64,000 nt of DNA from Pseudoxanthomonas broegbernensis (GCF_014202435.1 NZ_JACHGU010000001.1:310001-374000); one strand, 5' to 3'. Counted from the stretch's first letter, positions 1-9,831 are shown. Translations and numbers: made by a program. The notes: generated from the letters alone by a model not told the origin.

Positions 1-37
1 GTTTCTTCATAAGCCTCGCCGCCTGTAGCCCTTTCCC

Positions 38-1975
38 ATGATTTCCTTGCGCAATTTCGCCCTGCGCCGCGGCGAACGCCTGCTGCTGTCCAACGTCGAC
101 CTGGCCCTCCACGCCGGCTACCGGGTGGGCGTGGTCGGCCGCAACGGCACCGGCAAGTCCAGCCTGTTCGCCGCCATCCGCGGCGAGCTGGAGGCGGACA
201 AGGGCGACGTCGACCTGCCCGGCAAGGTGCGCATCGCCTCGGTCGCCCAGGAGACCCCGTCGCTGCCGGACCCGGCCATCGATTTCGTGCTCGGCGGCGA
301 CGCGGTGATCGCCGCCGTGCTGCGCGAGGAGGCCGCGGCCAATGCGCGCGAGGACTGGGAGGCGGTGGCCGCCGCGCACCAGAAGCTGGCCGAGCTCAAC
401 GGCTACGACGCCGAGGCCCGCGCCGGCCGCCTGCTGCACGGCCTCGGCTTCCCGGCCGACACCCACCGCCGGCCGGTGGCCTCGTTCTCCGGTGGCTGGC
501 GCGTGCGCCTGAACCTGGCCCGCGCGCTGATGATGCCCAGCGACCTTTTGCTGCTGGACGAGCCGACCAACCACCTGGACCTGGATGCGGTCTACTGGCT
601 GGAGCAGTGGCTGCTCAAGTACCCCGGCACCCTGCTGCTGATCTCCCACGACCGCGAGTTCCTGGACAACGTCGCCACCCACACCCTGCACCTGCACGGT
701 GGCGGGGCGAAGCTGTACGTGGGCGGCTACACCGACTTCGAGCGCCAGCGCGCCGAGCAGTTGCGCCAGCAGCAGATCGCGCACGAGAAGGAGCAGGCCG
801 AGCGCGCCCACCTGCAGAGCTTCATCGACCGCTTCAAGGCCAAGGCCTCCAAGGCCAAGCAGGCGCAGAGCCGGATGAAGCGCCTGTCCAAGCTGGCCGG
901 CACCGAGGCGGTGCGCGCCGAGCGCGAGTTCCGGATCGAGTTCGCCCCTCCGTCGAAGCTGCCGCACTCGCTGATCCGCTTGAACGAAGTGGACTGCGGT
1001 TATCCGCTGCATTCGCGGCCCGGCGATGCGGACCCCGCGCAGCGCGAGGGCCTCGCGCCGGCGCGAGAACCGGCATCGGGCGAGCGCCACGTCCTCGTCC
1101 TCCGGGAGATCGGCTTCGGCCTGGAGGCCGGCGACCGCATCGGCCTGCTCGGCCCCAACGGCGCGGGCAAGACCACCCTGGTGCGCACCCTGGTCGGCGA
1201 GCTGCCGCCGCTGGCCGGCGAGCGCGGCGCGCACCCGGACCTGCGCATCGGCTACTTCGCCCAGCACACGGTGGAGTCGCTGCACGAGGGCCAGTCGCCC
1301 ATCGACCATTTCCGCGACCTTTCGCCGGACACGCCGACCCAGGCCTTCCGCGACTTCCTCGGCAAGTGGAACTTCCCCGGCGACCGCGCCTTCGAGACCG
1401 TGGACGGCTTCTCCGGCGGCGAGCGCGCGCGCCTGGCGCTGGCGCTGATCGCCTGGCAGCAGCCCAACGTGCTGCTGCTGGACGAGCCGACCAACCACCT
1501 GGACCTGGAGATGCGCGAGGCGCTGGCCGAGGCGCTGAGCGACTTCGACGGCGCCATCGTCATGGTCAGCCACGACCGGCACCTGATCGGCCTGGTCTGC
1601 GACACCTTCTGGCGCGTGGCCGACGGCGCGGTGGAGCCGTTCTCCGGCGACCTGGACGACTATGCGGCCTGGCTGCGCACCCGCCCGGCCGCGCAGGGCA
1701 CCCGCCAGCGCATGGCCGAGGCCGTGCCCGTGCCCGCGCCGGCGACACCGGCCGTGGCGAGGAAACCGGCCAACCCGGTCAAGCTGGCCGCCGCCGAGAA
1801 GCGGGTGACCGAGCTGGAGAGCCGGATCGCCGACCTGGACCGGCAACTGGCCGATCCATCGCAACTGTCCGACCCGGCGCGGGTCACGGTGCTGGGACGC
1901 GAGCGCGAGACCGCCGCCCAGCACCTGGAGCAGGCCGAGCAGGCCTGGCTGGAATTGCTGGAAAGCGCCGGCTGA
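38..1975 (+). CDS. yheS: ABC-F family ATPase, YheS-type
   Basis: Cytoplasmic soluble ABC protein with two nucleotide-binding domains and no membrane segments. ABC-F proteins of this type act on the ribosome rather than in transport. Walker A motifs lie at residues 34-41 (GRNGTGKS) and about 372-379 (GPNGAGKT). Signature motifs SFSGGWR (about 149) and FSGGERARL (about 458) and two LLLLDEPTNHLDL Walker B segments are present. The inter-domain linker is charged, and a coiled-coil-like tail closes the 645 aa protein, the usual length for YheS (about 637). About 25 extra residues (roughly 325-350, rich in Pro, Ala, Arg) sit at the start of the second domain. The start is the first ATG and aligns with the family N-terminus. 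The family is certain, the exact paralogue less so. Confidence 0.93.
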   Translation: MISLRNFALRRGERLLLSNVDLALHAGYRVGVVGRNGTGKSSLFAAIRGELEADKGDVDLPGKVRIASVAQETPSLPDPAIDFVLGGDAVIAAVLREEAAANAREDWEAVAAAHQKLAELNGYDAEARAGRLLHGLGFPADTHRRPVASFSGGWRVRLNLARALMMPSDLLLLDEPTNHLDLDAVYWLEQWLLKYPGTLLLISHDREFLDNVATHTLHLHGGGAKLYVGGYTDFERQRAEQLRQQQIAHEKEQAERAHLQSFIDRFKAKASKAKQAQSRMKRLSKLAGTEAVRAEREFRIEFAPPSKLPHSLIRLNEVDCGYPLHSRPGDADPAQREGLAPAREPASGERHVLVLREIGFGLEAGDRIGLLGPNGAGKTTLVRTLVGELPPLAGERGAHPDLRIGYFAQHTVESLHEGQSPIDHFRDLSPDTPTQAFRDFLGKWNFPGDRAFETVDGFSGGERARLALALIAWQQPNVLLLDEPTNHLDLEMREALAEALSDFDGAIVMVSHDRHLIGLVCDTFWRVADGAVEPFSGDLDDYAAWLRTRPAAQGTRQRMAEAVPVPAPATPAVARKPANPVKLAAAEKRVTELESRIADLDRQLADPSQLSDPARVTVLGRERETAAQHLEQAEQAWLELLESAG

Positions 1976-2023
1976 CCCGCGCACCGCCGGCACCAGGGGT
2001 GTCGGGATTCGCCGCCGCCATTC

Positions 2024-2048
2024 GTAGGAGCCGACTTCGGTCGGCGAC
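2024..2048 (+). repeat. REP-like palindrome, copy 1
   Basis: GTAGGAGCCGACTTCGGTCG followed by GCGAC. This copy has the core shared by five intergenic elements in the window: GGAGCC, an imperfect CCGAC/GTCGG stem, then GGCGAC. It resembles the short extragenic palindromes common in xanthomonads. It lies between the ABC-F gene and fmdB. Confidence 0.7.
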
Positions 2049-2136
2049 ACCGCCCCGAAGCCACGAAACGGCCAACCCGCCCGCAGGCCAGCGCCGGCCG
2101 AACCAGTGCTTGCTCCCTTTCTCGGGGCGAAGAACC

Positions 2137-2142
2137 TAGAAT
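2137..2142 (+). promoter_or_regulatory. Candidate -10 element of fmdB
   Basis: TAGAAT lies 53 bases before the fmdB start, in the same context (CTAGAATC) as several other genes here. No good -35 hexamer is visible at standard spacing, so this rests on the recurring pattern alone. Confidence 0.35.
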
Positions 2143-2195
2143 CCCTCGTTGCCGGCGCTCGCCGGCCGTACCAACCCCCTCGACTTCCCGTTGCC

Positions 2196-2528
2196 ATGCC
2201 GATCTACGCTTTCCAATGCACCCTGTGCGGCCATGCCTTCGACCGCCTGCAGAAACTTTCCGACGCCGATCCCGAGACCTGCCCGGCCTGCGCCGCCGCC
2301 GGCGGCATCCGCCGGCAACTGACCGCGCCCTCGTTCCGCCTGGCCGGCAGCGGCTGGTACGAGACCGACTTCAAGAAGGACGGCGACAAGAAGCGCAACC
2401 TGGCCGATGGCGGCGAAGGGGCCAAGCCCGCCGCCGCTTCCACGCCGGACGCCCCCGCCGCGGCCGTCAAGCCCGACAGCGCCCCGGCGCCCGTGTCCAA
2501 GCCGGCCACGCCCGCCAGCGACAACTGA
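2196..2528 (+). CDS. FmdB family zinc-ribbon protein
   Basis: Small regulatory-type protein of 110 aa. The N-terminus MPIYAFQC carries a zinc ribbon with CxxC pairs at C8/C11 and C29/C32, the hallmark of the FmdB/CxxC_CXXC_SSSS family. The second half is a low-complexity tail rich in Ala, Pro, Lys and Ser. The start is set at MPIYAF because family members begin there; an upstream in-frame ATG would add 30 unconserved residues. In related genomes fmdB directly precedes aspS. Here two minus-strand genes separate them by 3.65 kb. Its biochemical role is not established. Confidence 0.85.
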   Translation: MPIYAFQCTLCGHAFDRLQKLSDADPETCPACAAAGGIRRQLTAPSFRLAGSGWYETDFKKDGDKKRNLADGGEGAKPAAASTPDAPAAAVKPDSAPAPVSKPATPASDN

Positions 2529-2770
2529 TCGGCCCGGAGCCGGCCGCACCACATCGCCCGCGACGGCCGGAATCGCCAGGCCGCCGCGGGCTGTTCCGGG
2601 CCCGGACCGCGCGCGCCGCCGCGCCGCCGCGCCGCCGCGATGGCGGCGACCCGAGGAGCGTTCAGCCGCCACAGGACGGTCGCCCACGGGTGCCGGCGCG
2701 GCCTGGACACGTGCGACCGTAGCCATGGCCGCTGCCCGGATCGCCCGCGGTCGCCGGCGCGGCCTTCGGA

Positions 2771-3712
2771 TCAGCGCGCGCCGAAGCGCGCCCGGCAGCC
2801 GCCGTTGACCCAGATCGTGCCGTTGCCGTCCCAGCCCCAGTTGCGGCCTTCCTGGCAGCGGGTCTTGGAGATCTGTTCGACCAGCACCGGGCGTCCGCGG
2901 CGCCGCTCCCAGGTGCAGGTGCGCGCGCGGTTGTCCTCGCTGCTGCAGACGAGGGTGTAGCCGCTGTCGCCGCGGCCACCGCCGCGGCGGTCCTCGGCGA
3001 ACTCGCCCCGGCAGCCGCCGGACACCCAGATCGAGCTGCCGCGCTGGCCCCAGGTGCGGCCCTGGATGCAGGCGGCCTTGGACAACTGCCGGACCAGCAC
3101 CGCCGGGTTGCCGAAACCGGCCGGGCAGGTGCGGTCGCGGTTGTCCTGGCTCTCGCAGCGCACGGTGCGCGCTTCGCTCGTGCCGCCACGGCCCTGGGCG
3201 AAGCGCCCGCGGCAGCCGCGGTCGACCCACATCGTGCCGCCGCCGCCGCCGAAGTTCACGCCCTCCACGCAGCGCGTGTCGGAGATGTTCTCCACCAGCA
3301 CGGGGCGGCCGCCGAACGGGGTGCGGCACTCGCGCCGGCGGCGGTCCTCGCTGGAGCACACCAGGGTCTGGCCGTTCCAGTTGGAGCCGTTCCAGCCGCC
3401 CTGGCCGGCGCCGGGCCGGTGCCCGCCGCCGTTGCCGCGCAGCGATGCGGAGATGTCCTGCCTGATCCGGCTCATGCCCCAGCCCGAACCGGCGCGGTCC
3501 AGGTAGAACTCGAGCTGGTCGTCGGGAATGCGGCGGCCCCGCGACTGCTCGGCGTACTCGCGCTCGATCGCCCGTGCCCGCTCGGGCGCGGGAAGCGCGC
3601 GCAGGTTCTCCGGTGCGTGGGCGCGGGCCGGTTGCGCGGCGGCCGGCGCGGAGGGCGCCGCGAAGAGGGCGAGGCCGAGGGCCAGGCACGCGGTGGACAA
3701 GGAACGAACCAT
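2771..3712 (-). CDS. Secreted DUF3011 protein with three cysteine-rich repeats
   Basis: A 313 aa protein with an N-terminal signal peptide (MVRSLSTACLALGLALFAAP, cleavage near AAAQP), so probably periplasmic or exported. After a spacer of about 90 residues come three repeats of about 55 residues (roughly 119-175, 187-241, 254-310). Each has a CxSxDxxxRxC opening, a PVLVxQIS core, a Cxx-G segment and a closing W-V-x-GGCRxxF. This is the DUF3011 pattern, with four cysteines per repeat that could form disulfides. The start at MVRS is supported by a GGGGG tract 4-8 bases upstream. The function is unknown. It lies downstream of opgB on the same strand. Confidence 0.82.
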   Translation of the reverse strand: MVRSLSTACLALGLALFAAPSAPAAAQPARAHAPENLRALPAPERARAIEREYAEQSRGRRIPDDQLEFYLDRAGSGWGMSRIRQDISASLRGNGGGHRPGAGQGGWNGSNWNGQTLVCSSEDRRRRECRTPFGGRPVLVENISDTRCVEGVNFGGGGGTMWVDRGCRGRFAQGRGGTSEARTVRCESQDNRDRTCPAGFGNPAVLVRQLSKAACIQGRTWGQRGSSIWVSGGCRGEFAEDRRGGGRGDSGYTLVCSSEDNRARTCTWERRRGRPVLVEQISKTRCQEGRNWGWDGNGTIWVNGGCRARFGAR

Positions 3713-3806
3713 CACCAACCCCCTGCAAGCCGCCATACCGTGGCGGGTTGGGCGGATTTACCCATGTACCGGCTTAATGCCGGCTCACCGCGACGGGGAA
3801 GGCGCG

Positions 3807-5933
3807 TCAACCTCCGGCCATCGTGCGCGCCGGGCGTCTCTGCGGCACCAGCGCGATGCGCTCGACCTCGATGTCCTCCGCGTAGTCCAGCCAGGCGCGG
3901 ATCACCAACTGGTCCACGGCCGAATCCAGCCACAGCGGCAGGCGGATCTGGCCGCCGCTGCCGCCCGGTTCGATCTGCACCCATTCGCGCGCGCGGATCA
4001 CCTTGCCGTCGTCGGACACCGCCTCCAGCCAGAAGGAGTGGTTGGGCAGGCTGCGGGTATTGACCCGAACCTGGTACTGGCCGGGTGCCATCGGCCGGCT
4101 CTGGCGGCTGAGGGTGAACGCGCGGCGCGGGCGCGGGCGCGCCTGGCTGCTGGCCTCCAGCGGCGAGTCGACCTGGATGCCGCGCTGCAGTTGCCAGTCC
4201 GGGTACAGCTTCAGGCCGTTGTGGCGGTCCACCAGCAGCGCGCACCACTCGCCGCTGGAAGGGTCGTCCACGAACGCGGTGCAGCGGTCGATGTAGGCCA
4301 GGATGTTGTCCGGGTCGCTGTCGGCGAACTGGCGCGGCGCGTCCTCCAGCACGATCGACTTGATGTTCCAGCCGCTGTCGTACTCCAGCATCACCGGCGG
4401 CTTGATCCGCTGCAGCCCGGTCACCACCTGGTCGTCGTCGATGCGCAGGGTCCGGGTCTCGGTGCCGGTCCACAACTGCCGGGCGAAGCCCAGGTACAGC
4501 GGATAGCGCGCGCCGTCCCCGGTCAGCGCAGCCACGCTGGCGCTGGGCTGCGGCGCCTGCGCCAGCAGCGAGCGGCCGAAGCCCAGTTCGCCGATGTCCG
4601 GGTCCAGCAACTGCAGCAGGGTCGCACCCGAGTCCAGGGTGCTGCCGGTGCGCGCCAGTTGCTGCGGTTCCAGGCCGGTGCCCAGGAACAGCAGTAGGTT
4701 CTCGCGCTCCATCCCGGCCAGCACGTGGCTGAGATGGTTGGGCATGGCCAGGTGGTCGGAGGCCACGACGATCAAGGTGTCGTCGGCGTATTCGCTGTCG
4801 CGGATCCGGTCGACCAGGCGCGAGATCAGCCGGTCGCTGCACGCCAGCGCGCGCAACAGGCCGATGTCGCCGTGCTCGCTGTCGTAGCGCACGTCGCGGC
4901 AGGCCACCGGCAGGTGCCCGGCCGGATGGTGGGTGTCCATGGTGAGCGCCGAGAGCAGGAACGGCTGGCCGGCCGCGGACAGGCGCAGGAAGTCCTCGAA
5001 CACGTCGTCCAGCAGCACGTCGTCGTGCACGCCCCAGTTGGAGAAGTGCTTGCGGGCCACGCCCTTGTCGCGGAAGTGGCGCTGGTCCTTGACCGTGTCG
5101 AAGCCGTGGCTGGCCAGGAACTTGTCCTTGGCGGCGAAGGCCGCGTTGGCGCCGCCGCTGAAGTGCGTCGCGTAGCCCTGCTGCTTGAGGTAGTCGCTCA
5201 GGCAGAACGCGCCGGGCAGGAAGTGGTCCATCCGGCCCATGCTGTTCTCGTCGCCGCGCGCGGCGGTCAGCGGCACCCCGCACAGCGAGGAGACCAGGCC
5301 GGCGATGGTCCAGCCGCTGCCGTCGGCCGAGGCGATGCCGCGGAAGTCCAGCGCCTGCCCGGCCAGGCGGGCGAGGTCGGGCATCAGGCCGGGGAAGGTG
5401 CGTTCGTCCAGGTAGGTCCGTTCCAGGCTTTCGGCGTAGATCCAGACGATGTTCTTGCGCTGGCGCAGCGGCCGGTCCGGGACCGCGTACTCGGAGGCGA
5501 CCTGGCTGGTGTCCACCGGGCGCGAGTCGCGGTACAGGCGCAGTGCGTCGCCGGCCAGCGGGCTGCTCAGCACCGCCACGGCGAACACCGCCGCGAACGC
5601 GGGCGCTGCCGCGCCGCCAGGGATGCGCGGCCGTGGCCGCCGCACCCGCACCAGCAGCAGCGGCGCCAGCGCCAGCGGGACCAGCGCGGCCAGGCCCAGG
5701 ATCGGGCGGGCGAAGTCGCCGACCCCGGCGCCGTCCATCCCGCTGTGGAGATGGTAGATGGTGGCCGAGTTGATGCCGTCGCCGCTGAGCTGGTCGATGA
5801 ACCACCAGGCGCTCAGCGCGAGCAGCAGGCCGCTCAGCGATGCGGCCTTGGCCCATGCCCCGCGCGGGGAGGCCAGCAGCAGCGCCAGCAGGGCCAGGAT
5901 GCAGGATGCCAGCACCAACGCCGGCACGCTCAT
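3807..5933 (-). CDS. opgB: Phosphoglycerol transferase I (OpgB/MdoB)
   Basis: Membrane enzyme of 708 aa that transfers phosphoglycerol from phosphatidylglycerol to osmoregulated periplasmic glucans (EC 2.7.8.20). Three or four N-terminal membrane helices (about 1-110) are followed by a large periplasmic alkaline-phosphatase/sulfatase-fold domain. Signatures shared with E. coli MdoB include [19 protein letters not shown] (about 166), SHGFD, DTHHP and SDHLAM (392-397), which supply metal ligands. A beta-rich C-terminal region follows. The start at [11 protein letters not shown] gives the expected first helix. It is divergent from aspS with a 250-base gap. The family is firm; the glucan substrate in this organism is inferred. 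Confidence 0.88.
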   Translation of the reverse strand: MSVPALVLASCILALLALLLASPRGAWAKAASLSGLLLALSAWWFIDQLSGDGINSATIYHLHSGMDGAGVGDFARPILGLAALVPLALAPLLLVRVRRPRPRIPGGAAAPAFAAVFAVAVLSSPLAGDALRLYRDSRPVDTSQVASEYAVPDRPLRQRKNIVWIYAESLERTYLDERTFPGLMPDLARLAGQALDFRGIASADGSGWTIAGLVSSLCGVPLTAARGDENSMGRMDHFLPGAFCLSDYLKQQGYATHFSGGANAAFAAKDKFLASHGFDTVKDQRHFRDKGVARKHFSNWGVHDDVLLDDVFEDFLRLSAAGQPFLLSALTMDTHHPAGHLPVACRDVRYDSEHGDIGLLRALACSDRLISRLVDRIRDSEYADDTLIVVASDHLAMPNHLSHVLAGMERENLLLFLGTGLEPQQLARTGSTLDSGATLLQLLDPDIGELGFGRSLLAQAPQPSASVAALTGDGARYPLYLGFARQLWTGTETRTLRIDDDQVVTGLQRIKPPVMLEYDSGWNIKSIVLEDAPRQFADSDPDNILAYIDRCTAFVDDPSSGEWCALLVDRHNGLKLYPDWQLQRGIQVDSPLEASSQARPRPRRAFTLSRQSRPMAPGQYQVRVNTRSLPNHSFWLEAVSDDGKVIRAREWVQIEPGGSGGQIRLPLWLDSAVDQLVIRAWLDYAEDIEVERIALVPQRRPARTMAGG

Positions 5934-6128
5934 GCGGTGCCGTTCCTGGCCGGGGATTGCCGCCGTGCCGCGTGCCCGCCGCGCTGCCGATCGATCATGG
6001 TTACGCCCTCTCCGTCGTGACCGGCGGACAAACTGCCGGGCCTTGCCTGAACGAAATGTATTTCCAGGCCCGGCCGCCCGCGCCCGCGGCTCCCGCGCCG
6101 GCCATGCCGCAGCGCTCCGGCGCCGGGT

Positions 6129-6134
6129 TAAAAT
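6129..6134 (+). promoter_or_regulatory. Candidate -10 element of aspS
   Basis: TAAAAT, 50 bases before the aspS ATG, in a small AT-rich patch (GGTTAAAATTCG) inside a GC-rich divergent intergenic region. No convincing -35. Confidence 0.4.
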
Positions 6135-6183
6135 TCGCGCCGTCGCCCCGATCCGGGCGCGCGTCCCCTCTCGCGGAGCCTTC

Positions 6184-7941
6184 ATGCGTACCCATTTCTG
6201 CGGCCTGATCGACGAGTCGTCGATCGGCCAGACCGTCACCCTCGCCGGCTGGACCGACGTGGCCCGCAACCTGGGCGGGGTGTGCTTCATCGACCTGCGC
6301 GACCACGAGGGCATCGTCCAGGTCACCGTCGAGCCCTCCAACGCCGAGGTCTTCGCGGTGGCCGCCTCGCTGGGCTACGAGGACGTGCTCCAGGTCGAGG
6401 GCACGGTCCGCGCGCGCGAGGCGGTCAACGAGAAGATCCGCAGCGGGCGGGTGGAGGTGATCGCCACCCGCATCACCGTGCTCAACAAGGCCGCGCCGCT
6501 GCCGTTCCACGCGCACGAGAACCCGGGCGAGGAAACCCGCCTGAAGTACCGCTACCTGGACCTGCGCCGCCCGGAGATGCAGCGCATGCAGCGCACCCGC
6601 ATCAAGCTGGTGCAGGCGCTGCGCCGGCACCTGGACGCGGCCGGCTTCCAGGACATCGAGACCCCGATCCTGACCAAGGCCACGCCCGAGGGCGCGCGCG
6701 ACTTCCTGGTGCCCGCGCGCATGCACCCCGGCGAGTTCTACGCGCTGCCGCAGAGCCCGCAGTTGTTCAAGCAGATCCTGATGGTGGCCGGCTTCGACCG
6801 CTACTACCAGATCGCGCGCTGCTTCCGCGACGAGGCCCTGCGCGCCGACCGCCAGCTCGAGTTCACCCAGTTGGACATGGAGTTCGCCTTCGTGCGCGAG
6901 CGCGACGTGCAGGACTTCGTCGAGGCGATGATCCGCGCGGTGTTCGCGGAAGTGGTCGGCGCCGACCTGGGCGCGCCGTTCCCGCGCATGACCTGGGCCG
7001 AGGCCATGCGCCGCTACGGTTCGGACAAGCCCGACCTGCGCATCGGCCTGGAGCTGGTGGACGTGGCCGAGCGGGTCAAGGACAGCGGCTTCGCCGTGTT
7101 CTCCGGCGCGGCCAACGATCCGGACGGCCGCGTGGCCGCGCTGCGCATCCCCGGCGGCGCGGCGCTGTCGCGCAAGCAGATCGACGAGTACGCCGCGCAC
7201 GCGGCCAAGTTCGGCGCCAAGGGCCTGGCCTACATCAAGATCGACGCGGCCGGAAGCGTCAGTTCGCCGATCGCCAAGTTCTTCGACGAGGCCGCGTTCG
7301 CCGCGCTGATCGCCGACGTGGGCGCGGGCAACGGCGACATCGTGTTCTTCGGCGCCGGCGCCTACGGCAGGGTCTGCGACTTCATGGGCGCGCTGCGGCT
7401 GAAGGCCGGCCGCGACTTCGGCCTGGTCGCCGAGGGCTGGAAGCCGCTGTGGGTCACCGACTTCCCCATGTTCGAATGGGACGAGGAGGCGCAGCGCTAC
7501 GTGGCCCTGCATCATCCGTTCACCGCCCCGGCGGTGAACGACATCGCCGAGCTGCGCGCCCATGCCAGGACCGCGGTGTCGCGCGGCTACGACATGGTGC
7601 TCAACGGCAACGAGATCGGCGGCGGCTCGATCCGCATCCATCGCCCGGAGATGCAGAGCGCGGTGTTCGAGCTGCTGGGCATCGGCGCGGAGGAGGCGCA
7701 GGCCAAGTTCGGCTTCCTGCTCGACGCGCTCAAGTACGGCGCCCCGCCGCACGGCGGCATCGCCTTCGGCATCGACCGCATCGCCGCGCTGATGGCCGGC
7801 ACCGAGTCGATCCGCGACGTGATCGCGTTCCCCAAGACCACCACCGCGCAGTGCCTGATGACCGGCGCGCCCTCGCCGATTCCCGAAGCGCAACTGGCCG
7901 AGGTGCACGTGCGCGTACGGGCGGACGGAGCGTCCGAATGA
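6184..7941 (+). CDS. aspS: Aspartyl-tRNA synthetase
   Basis: Cytoplasmic class II synthetase (EC 6.1.1.12) of 585 aa, the bacterial type. An N-terminal OB-fold anticodon-binding domain begins [11 protein letters not shown]. The catalytic core contains [15 protein letters not shown], the motif 2 segment [19 protein letters not shown] and motif 3 [13 protein letters not shown], and a GAD insertion domain lies between motifs 2 and 3. The start is chosen at the conserved MRT; longer in-frame extension upstream is not conserved. Residue 30 is Leu, as in discriminating enzymes, but residue 81 is Val, so use on tRNA-Asn cannot be judged. The stop overlaps the next gene by ATGA. Confidence 0.97.
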   Translation: MRTHFCGLIDESSIGQTVTLAGWTDVARNLGGVCFIDLRDHEGIVQVTVEPSNAEVFAVAASLGYEDVLQVEGTVRAREAVNEKIRSGRVEVIATRITVLNKAAPLPFHAHENPGEETRLKYRYLDLRRPEMQRMQRTRIKLVQALRRHLDAAGFQDIETPILTKATPEGARDFLVPARMHPGEFYALPQSPQLFKQILMVAGFDRYYQIARCFRDEALRADRQLEFTQLDMEFAFVRERDVQDFVEAMIRAVFAEVVGADLGAPFPRMTWAEAMRRYGSDKPDLRIGLELVDVAERVKDSGFAVFSGAANDPDGRVAALRIPGGAALSRKQIDEYAAHAAKFGAKGLAYIKIDAAGSVSSPIAKFFDEAAFAALIADVGAGNGDIVFFGAGAYGRVCDFMGALRLKAGRDFGLVAEGWKPLWVTDFPMFEWDEEAQRYVALHHPFTAPAVNDIAELRAHARTAVSRGYDMVLNGNEIGGGSIRIHRPEMQSAVFELLGIGAEEAQAKFGFLLDALKYGAPPHGGIAFGIDRIAALMAGTESIRDVIAFPKTTTAQCLMTGAPSPIPEAQLAEVHVRVRADGASE

Positions 7942-8243
7942 CCGGGCCCGCGTTCGCTTTGCAGTGGGAAAGGCTGGACAACGAAGGCGCCGAGGTCGGG
8001 CTGGTGACCGAGCGCGCCCGCGTGTTCGGCGGCTGGCTGGTGCGGGTGGGCGGCTCGCCGGCGTCGATGGCCCTGGCCTTCGTTCCCGATGGCCAGGGCC
8101 GCTGGGACGGCGAGGACTTCGGCGAGGACGACTACGAATACGAGGAAGAAGAGGACGAGGACGAGGACGACGAATACGAGGAGGATGAGGACGGCCTCGA
8201 AGAGGAAGCGGGCGAGGACGCCGAAGAAGACGAGGACGCGTGA
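7938..8243 (+). CDS. Small protein with a strongly acidic tail
   Basis: A 101 aa protein. The first 58 residues look like a compact domain ([20 protein letters not shown]). The last 40 or so are almost entirely Asp and Glu with a few Tyr. The start ATG overlaps the aspS stop (ATGA), and its own stop overlaps the GTG of the following acetyltransferase (GTGA), so the three genes look translationally coupled. I do not recognise the domain; similar short genes follow aspS in related bacteria. An acidic tail could bind basic proteins or metal, but that is speculation. Confidence 0.75.
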   Translation: MTGPAFALQWERLDNEGAEVGLVTERARVFGGWLVRVGGSPASMALAFVPDGQGRWDGEDFGEDDYEYEEEEDEDEDDEYEEDEDGLEEEAGEDAEEDEDA

Positions 8244-8764
8244 GCCTGCGCATCCGCCGCGCCGGGCCGGCCGATGCGGCGACCCTGTCGGCGCTGGCCG
8301 CGCGCACCTTCACCGAGACCTTTGGCCACCTCTATCCGGCCGAGGACCTGGAGGCCTTCCTGGCCGGCACCTACACCGTCGCCCGGCAGGCGACGATCCT
8401 GGGCCATCCCGACTACGCGGTGTGGCTGCTGGAAGAGGGCCATACGGCCGTCGGCCACGCCGCGGCCGGCCCCTGTGGCCTGCCGCATGCGGACGTGGCC
8501 CGGGGCGATGGCGAGCTCAAGCGCCTGTACGTGCTGGCCGGCCACCAGAATGGCGGCTGGGGCGGCAAGCTGTTCGACGAGGCCGAGCGCTGGCTGCTGC
8601 GTGACGGTCCGCGCGCGCTGTGGGTCGGAGTCTGGTCGCAGAACCTCGGCGCCCAACGGTTCTATGCGCGCCACGGGTTCGAGCGGGTCGGCAGCTACGA
8701 ATTCCCGGTCGGGCGGGTGCGCGACCTGGAGTTCGTCCTGCGTCGGCCAGCCGGCGGCGGCTGA
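8240..8764 (+). CDS. GNAT family N-acetyltransferase
   Basis: A 174 aa cytoplasmic protein with the single GNAT fold. It opens with IRRAGPADAATLSALAARTF. The acetyl-CoA-binding motif A region is LKRLYVLAGHQNGGWGGKLFDEAE, where the usual Q/RxxGxG/A loop is HQNGGWGG, and the C-terminal part has NLGAQRFYARHGFERVG. The GTG start overlaps the stop of the acidic protein gene. It is the last gene of the aspS operon and is followed by a terminator. The substrate is unknown. Confidence 0.85.
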   Translation: MSLRIRRAGPADAATLSALAARTFTETFGHLYPAEDLEAFLAGTYTVARQATILGHPDYAVWLLEEGHTAVGHAAAGPCGLPHADVARGDGELKRLYVLAGHQNGGWGGKLFDEAERWLLRDGPRALWVGVWSQNLGAQRFYARHGFERVGSYEFPVGRVRDLEFVLRRPAGGG

Positions 8765-8792
8765 TGCCGTGCCTGCCGGGCGTGGACGGAAG

Positions 8793-8824
8793 AACGGCCG
8801 CTTCGCAGCGGCCGTTTTCCTTTT
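8793..8824 (+). terminator. Rho-independent terminator of the aspS operon
   Basis: Ten-base perfect stem AACGGCCGCT / AGCGGCCGTT with a TCGC loop, followed by TTCCTTTT. It is placed 29 bases after the acetyltransferase stop and could also serve the convergent hydrolase gene weakly. Confidence 0.85.
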
Positions 8825-8857
8825 GCGGCGCGCCCCAGGGGCGCGCCCGCGCCCGCA

Positions 8858-9739
8858 TCACTTCCGCAGGAACTCCAGCAGGTCCTGGTTGAGCCGGTCC
8901 TTGTGCGTGTCGCTCAGGCCGTGCGGCGCGCCGGGATACACGATCAGCTCGGCGCCCTTCACCAGCGCGGCCGAGGCGCGTGCCGACGCGTCGATCGGCA
9001 CGATCTGGTCGTCGTCGCCATGGATCACCAGGGTCGGCACGTCGAACCTGGCCAGGTCGCCGCGGAAATCGGTGGCCGAGAACGCGGCGATCGAGTCGTA
9101 GGTGGCCTTGTGCCCGGCCTGCATGCCCTGTACCCAGAACGACTGGATCAGGCCCTGGCTGGGCGTGGCGCCGGGCCGGTTGAAGCCGAAGAACGGGCCG
9201 GAGGCGATGTCCAGGTACAGTTGCGAGCGGTTGTCCAGCGAGCCCTTGCGGATGTCGTCGAAGGCCTCGATCGGCAGCCCGCCCGGGTTGTCGGCGGTCT
9301 TCAGCATCAGCGGCGGCACCGCGGCCACCAGCACGGCCTTCCTCACCCGCGCGGTGCCGTGGCGGCCGATGTAGCGCGCGACCTCGCCGCCGCCGGTGGA
9401 AAAGCCCACCAGGACGACGTCCTTCAGGTCCAGCGCCTGGATCACCGCGGCCAGGTCGTCGGCATAGTGGTCCATGTCGTGGCCGTCCCAGGGCTGGCTG
9501 GAGCGGCCATGGCCGCGGCGGTCGTGGGCAACCACGCGGTAGCCCTTGGAAGCCAGGAACAGCATCTGCGATTCCCAACTGTCCGAGTTCAGCGGCCAGC
9601 CGTGGCTGAAGGTCACCACCTGCCCGTCCTTCGGGCCCCAGTCCTTGAAGTAGAGCTGCACGCCGTCGGCGGTGGTGACGTAGCTGCCCTGCGCGGTGGC
9701 GCGGGCGGCGGCGGAAGCGGGGGTGGCGTCGATGGACAT
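8858..9739 (-). CDS. Alpha/beta hydrolase, non-heme chloroperoxidase-like
   Basis: A 293 aa alpha/beta-hydrolase. The oxyanion region is [12 protein letters not shown], the nucleophile elbow GFSTGGGE (Ser), the acid site HGDDDQIVP (Asp) and the catalytic His in PHGLSDTH. The arrangement matches esterases called cofactor-free haloperoxidases. No signal peptide is evident. The start at MSIDATP is preceded by GGAGA eight bases upstream. It is divergent from an AraC-type regulator, whose operator-like direct repeat lies 51-81 bases upstream of this start, so control by that regulator is likely. The physiological substrate is not known. Confidence 0.88.
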   Translation of the reverse strand: MSIDATPASAAARATAQGSYVTTADGVQLYFKDWGPKDGQVVTFSHGWPLNSDSWESQMLFLASKGYRVVAHDRRGHGRSSQPWDGHDMDHYADDLAAVIQALDLKDVVLVGFSTGGGEVARYIGRHGTARVRKAVLVAAVPPLMLKTADNPGGLPIEAFDDIRKGSLDNRSQLYLDIASGPFFGFNRPGATPSQGLIQSFWVQGMQAGHKATYDSIAAFSATDFRGDLARFDVPTLVIHGDDDQIVPIDASARASAALVKGAELIVYPGAPHGLSDTHKDRLNQDLLEFLRK

Positions 9740-9790
9740 GGGGATGTCTCCGGAAGGTCGTTGGGGGAGGGAATGCCCGGCGGGCAGGAC

Positions 9791-9820
9791 GTACTTTGCG
9801 CTTCTGGCGCGTACTTGGCG
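9791..9820. promoter_or_regulatory. Direct repeat, candidate AraC-type operator
   Basis: GTACTTTGCG and GTACTTGGCG (9 of 10 identical) begin exactly 20 bases apart in the gap between the divergent hydrolase and AraC genes. Direct half-sites two helical turns apart are typical of AraC-family binding. The repeat sits just upstream of a TAGAAT -10 for the regulator gene. Confidence 0.6.
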
Positions 9821-9825
9821 GGATG

Positions 9826-9831
9826 TAGAAT
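9826..9831 (+). promoter_or_regulatory. Candidate -10 element of the AraC gene
   Basis: TAGAAT 27 bases before the regulator start and 5 bases after the direct repeat, so a bound regulator would overlap the -35 region. Confidence 0.45.
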
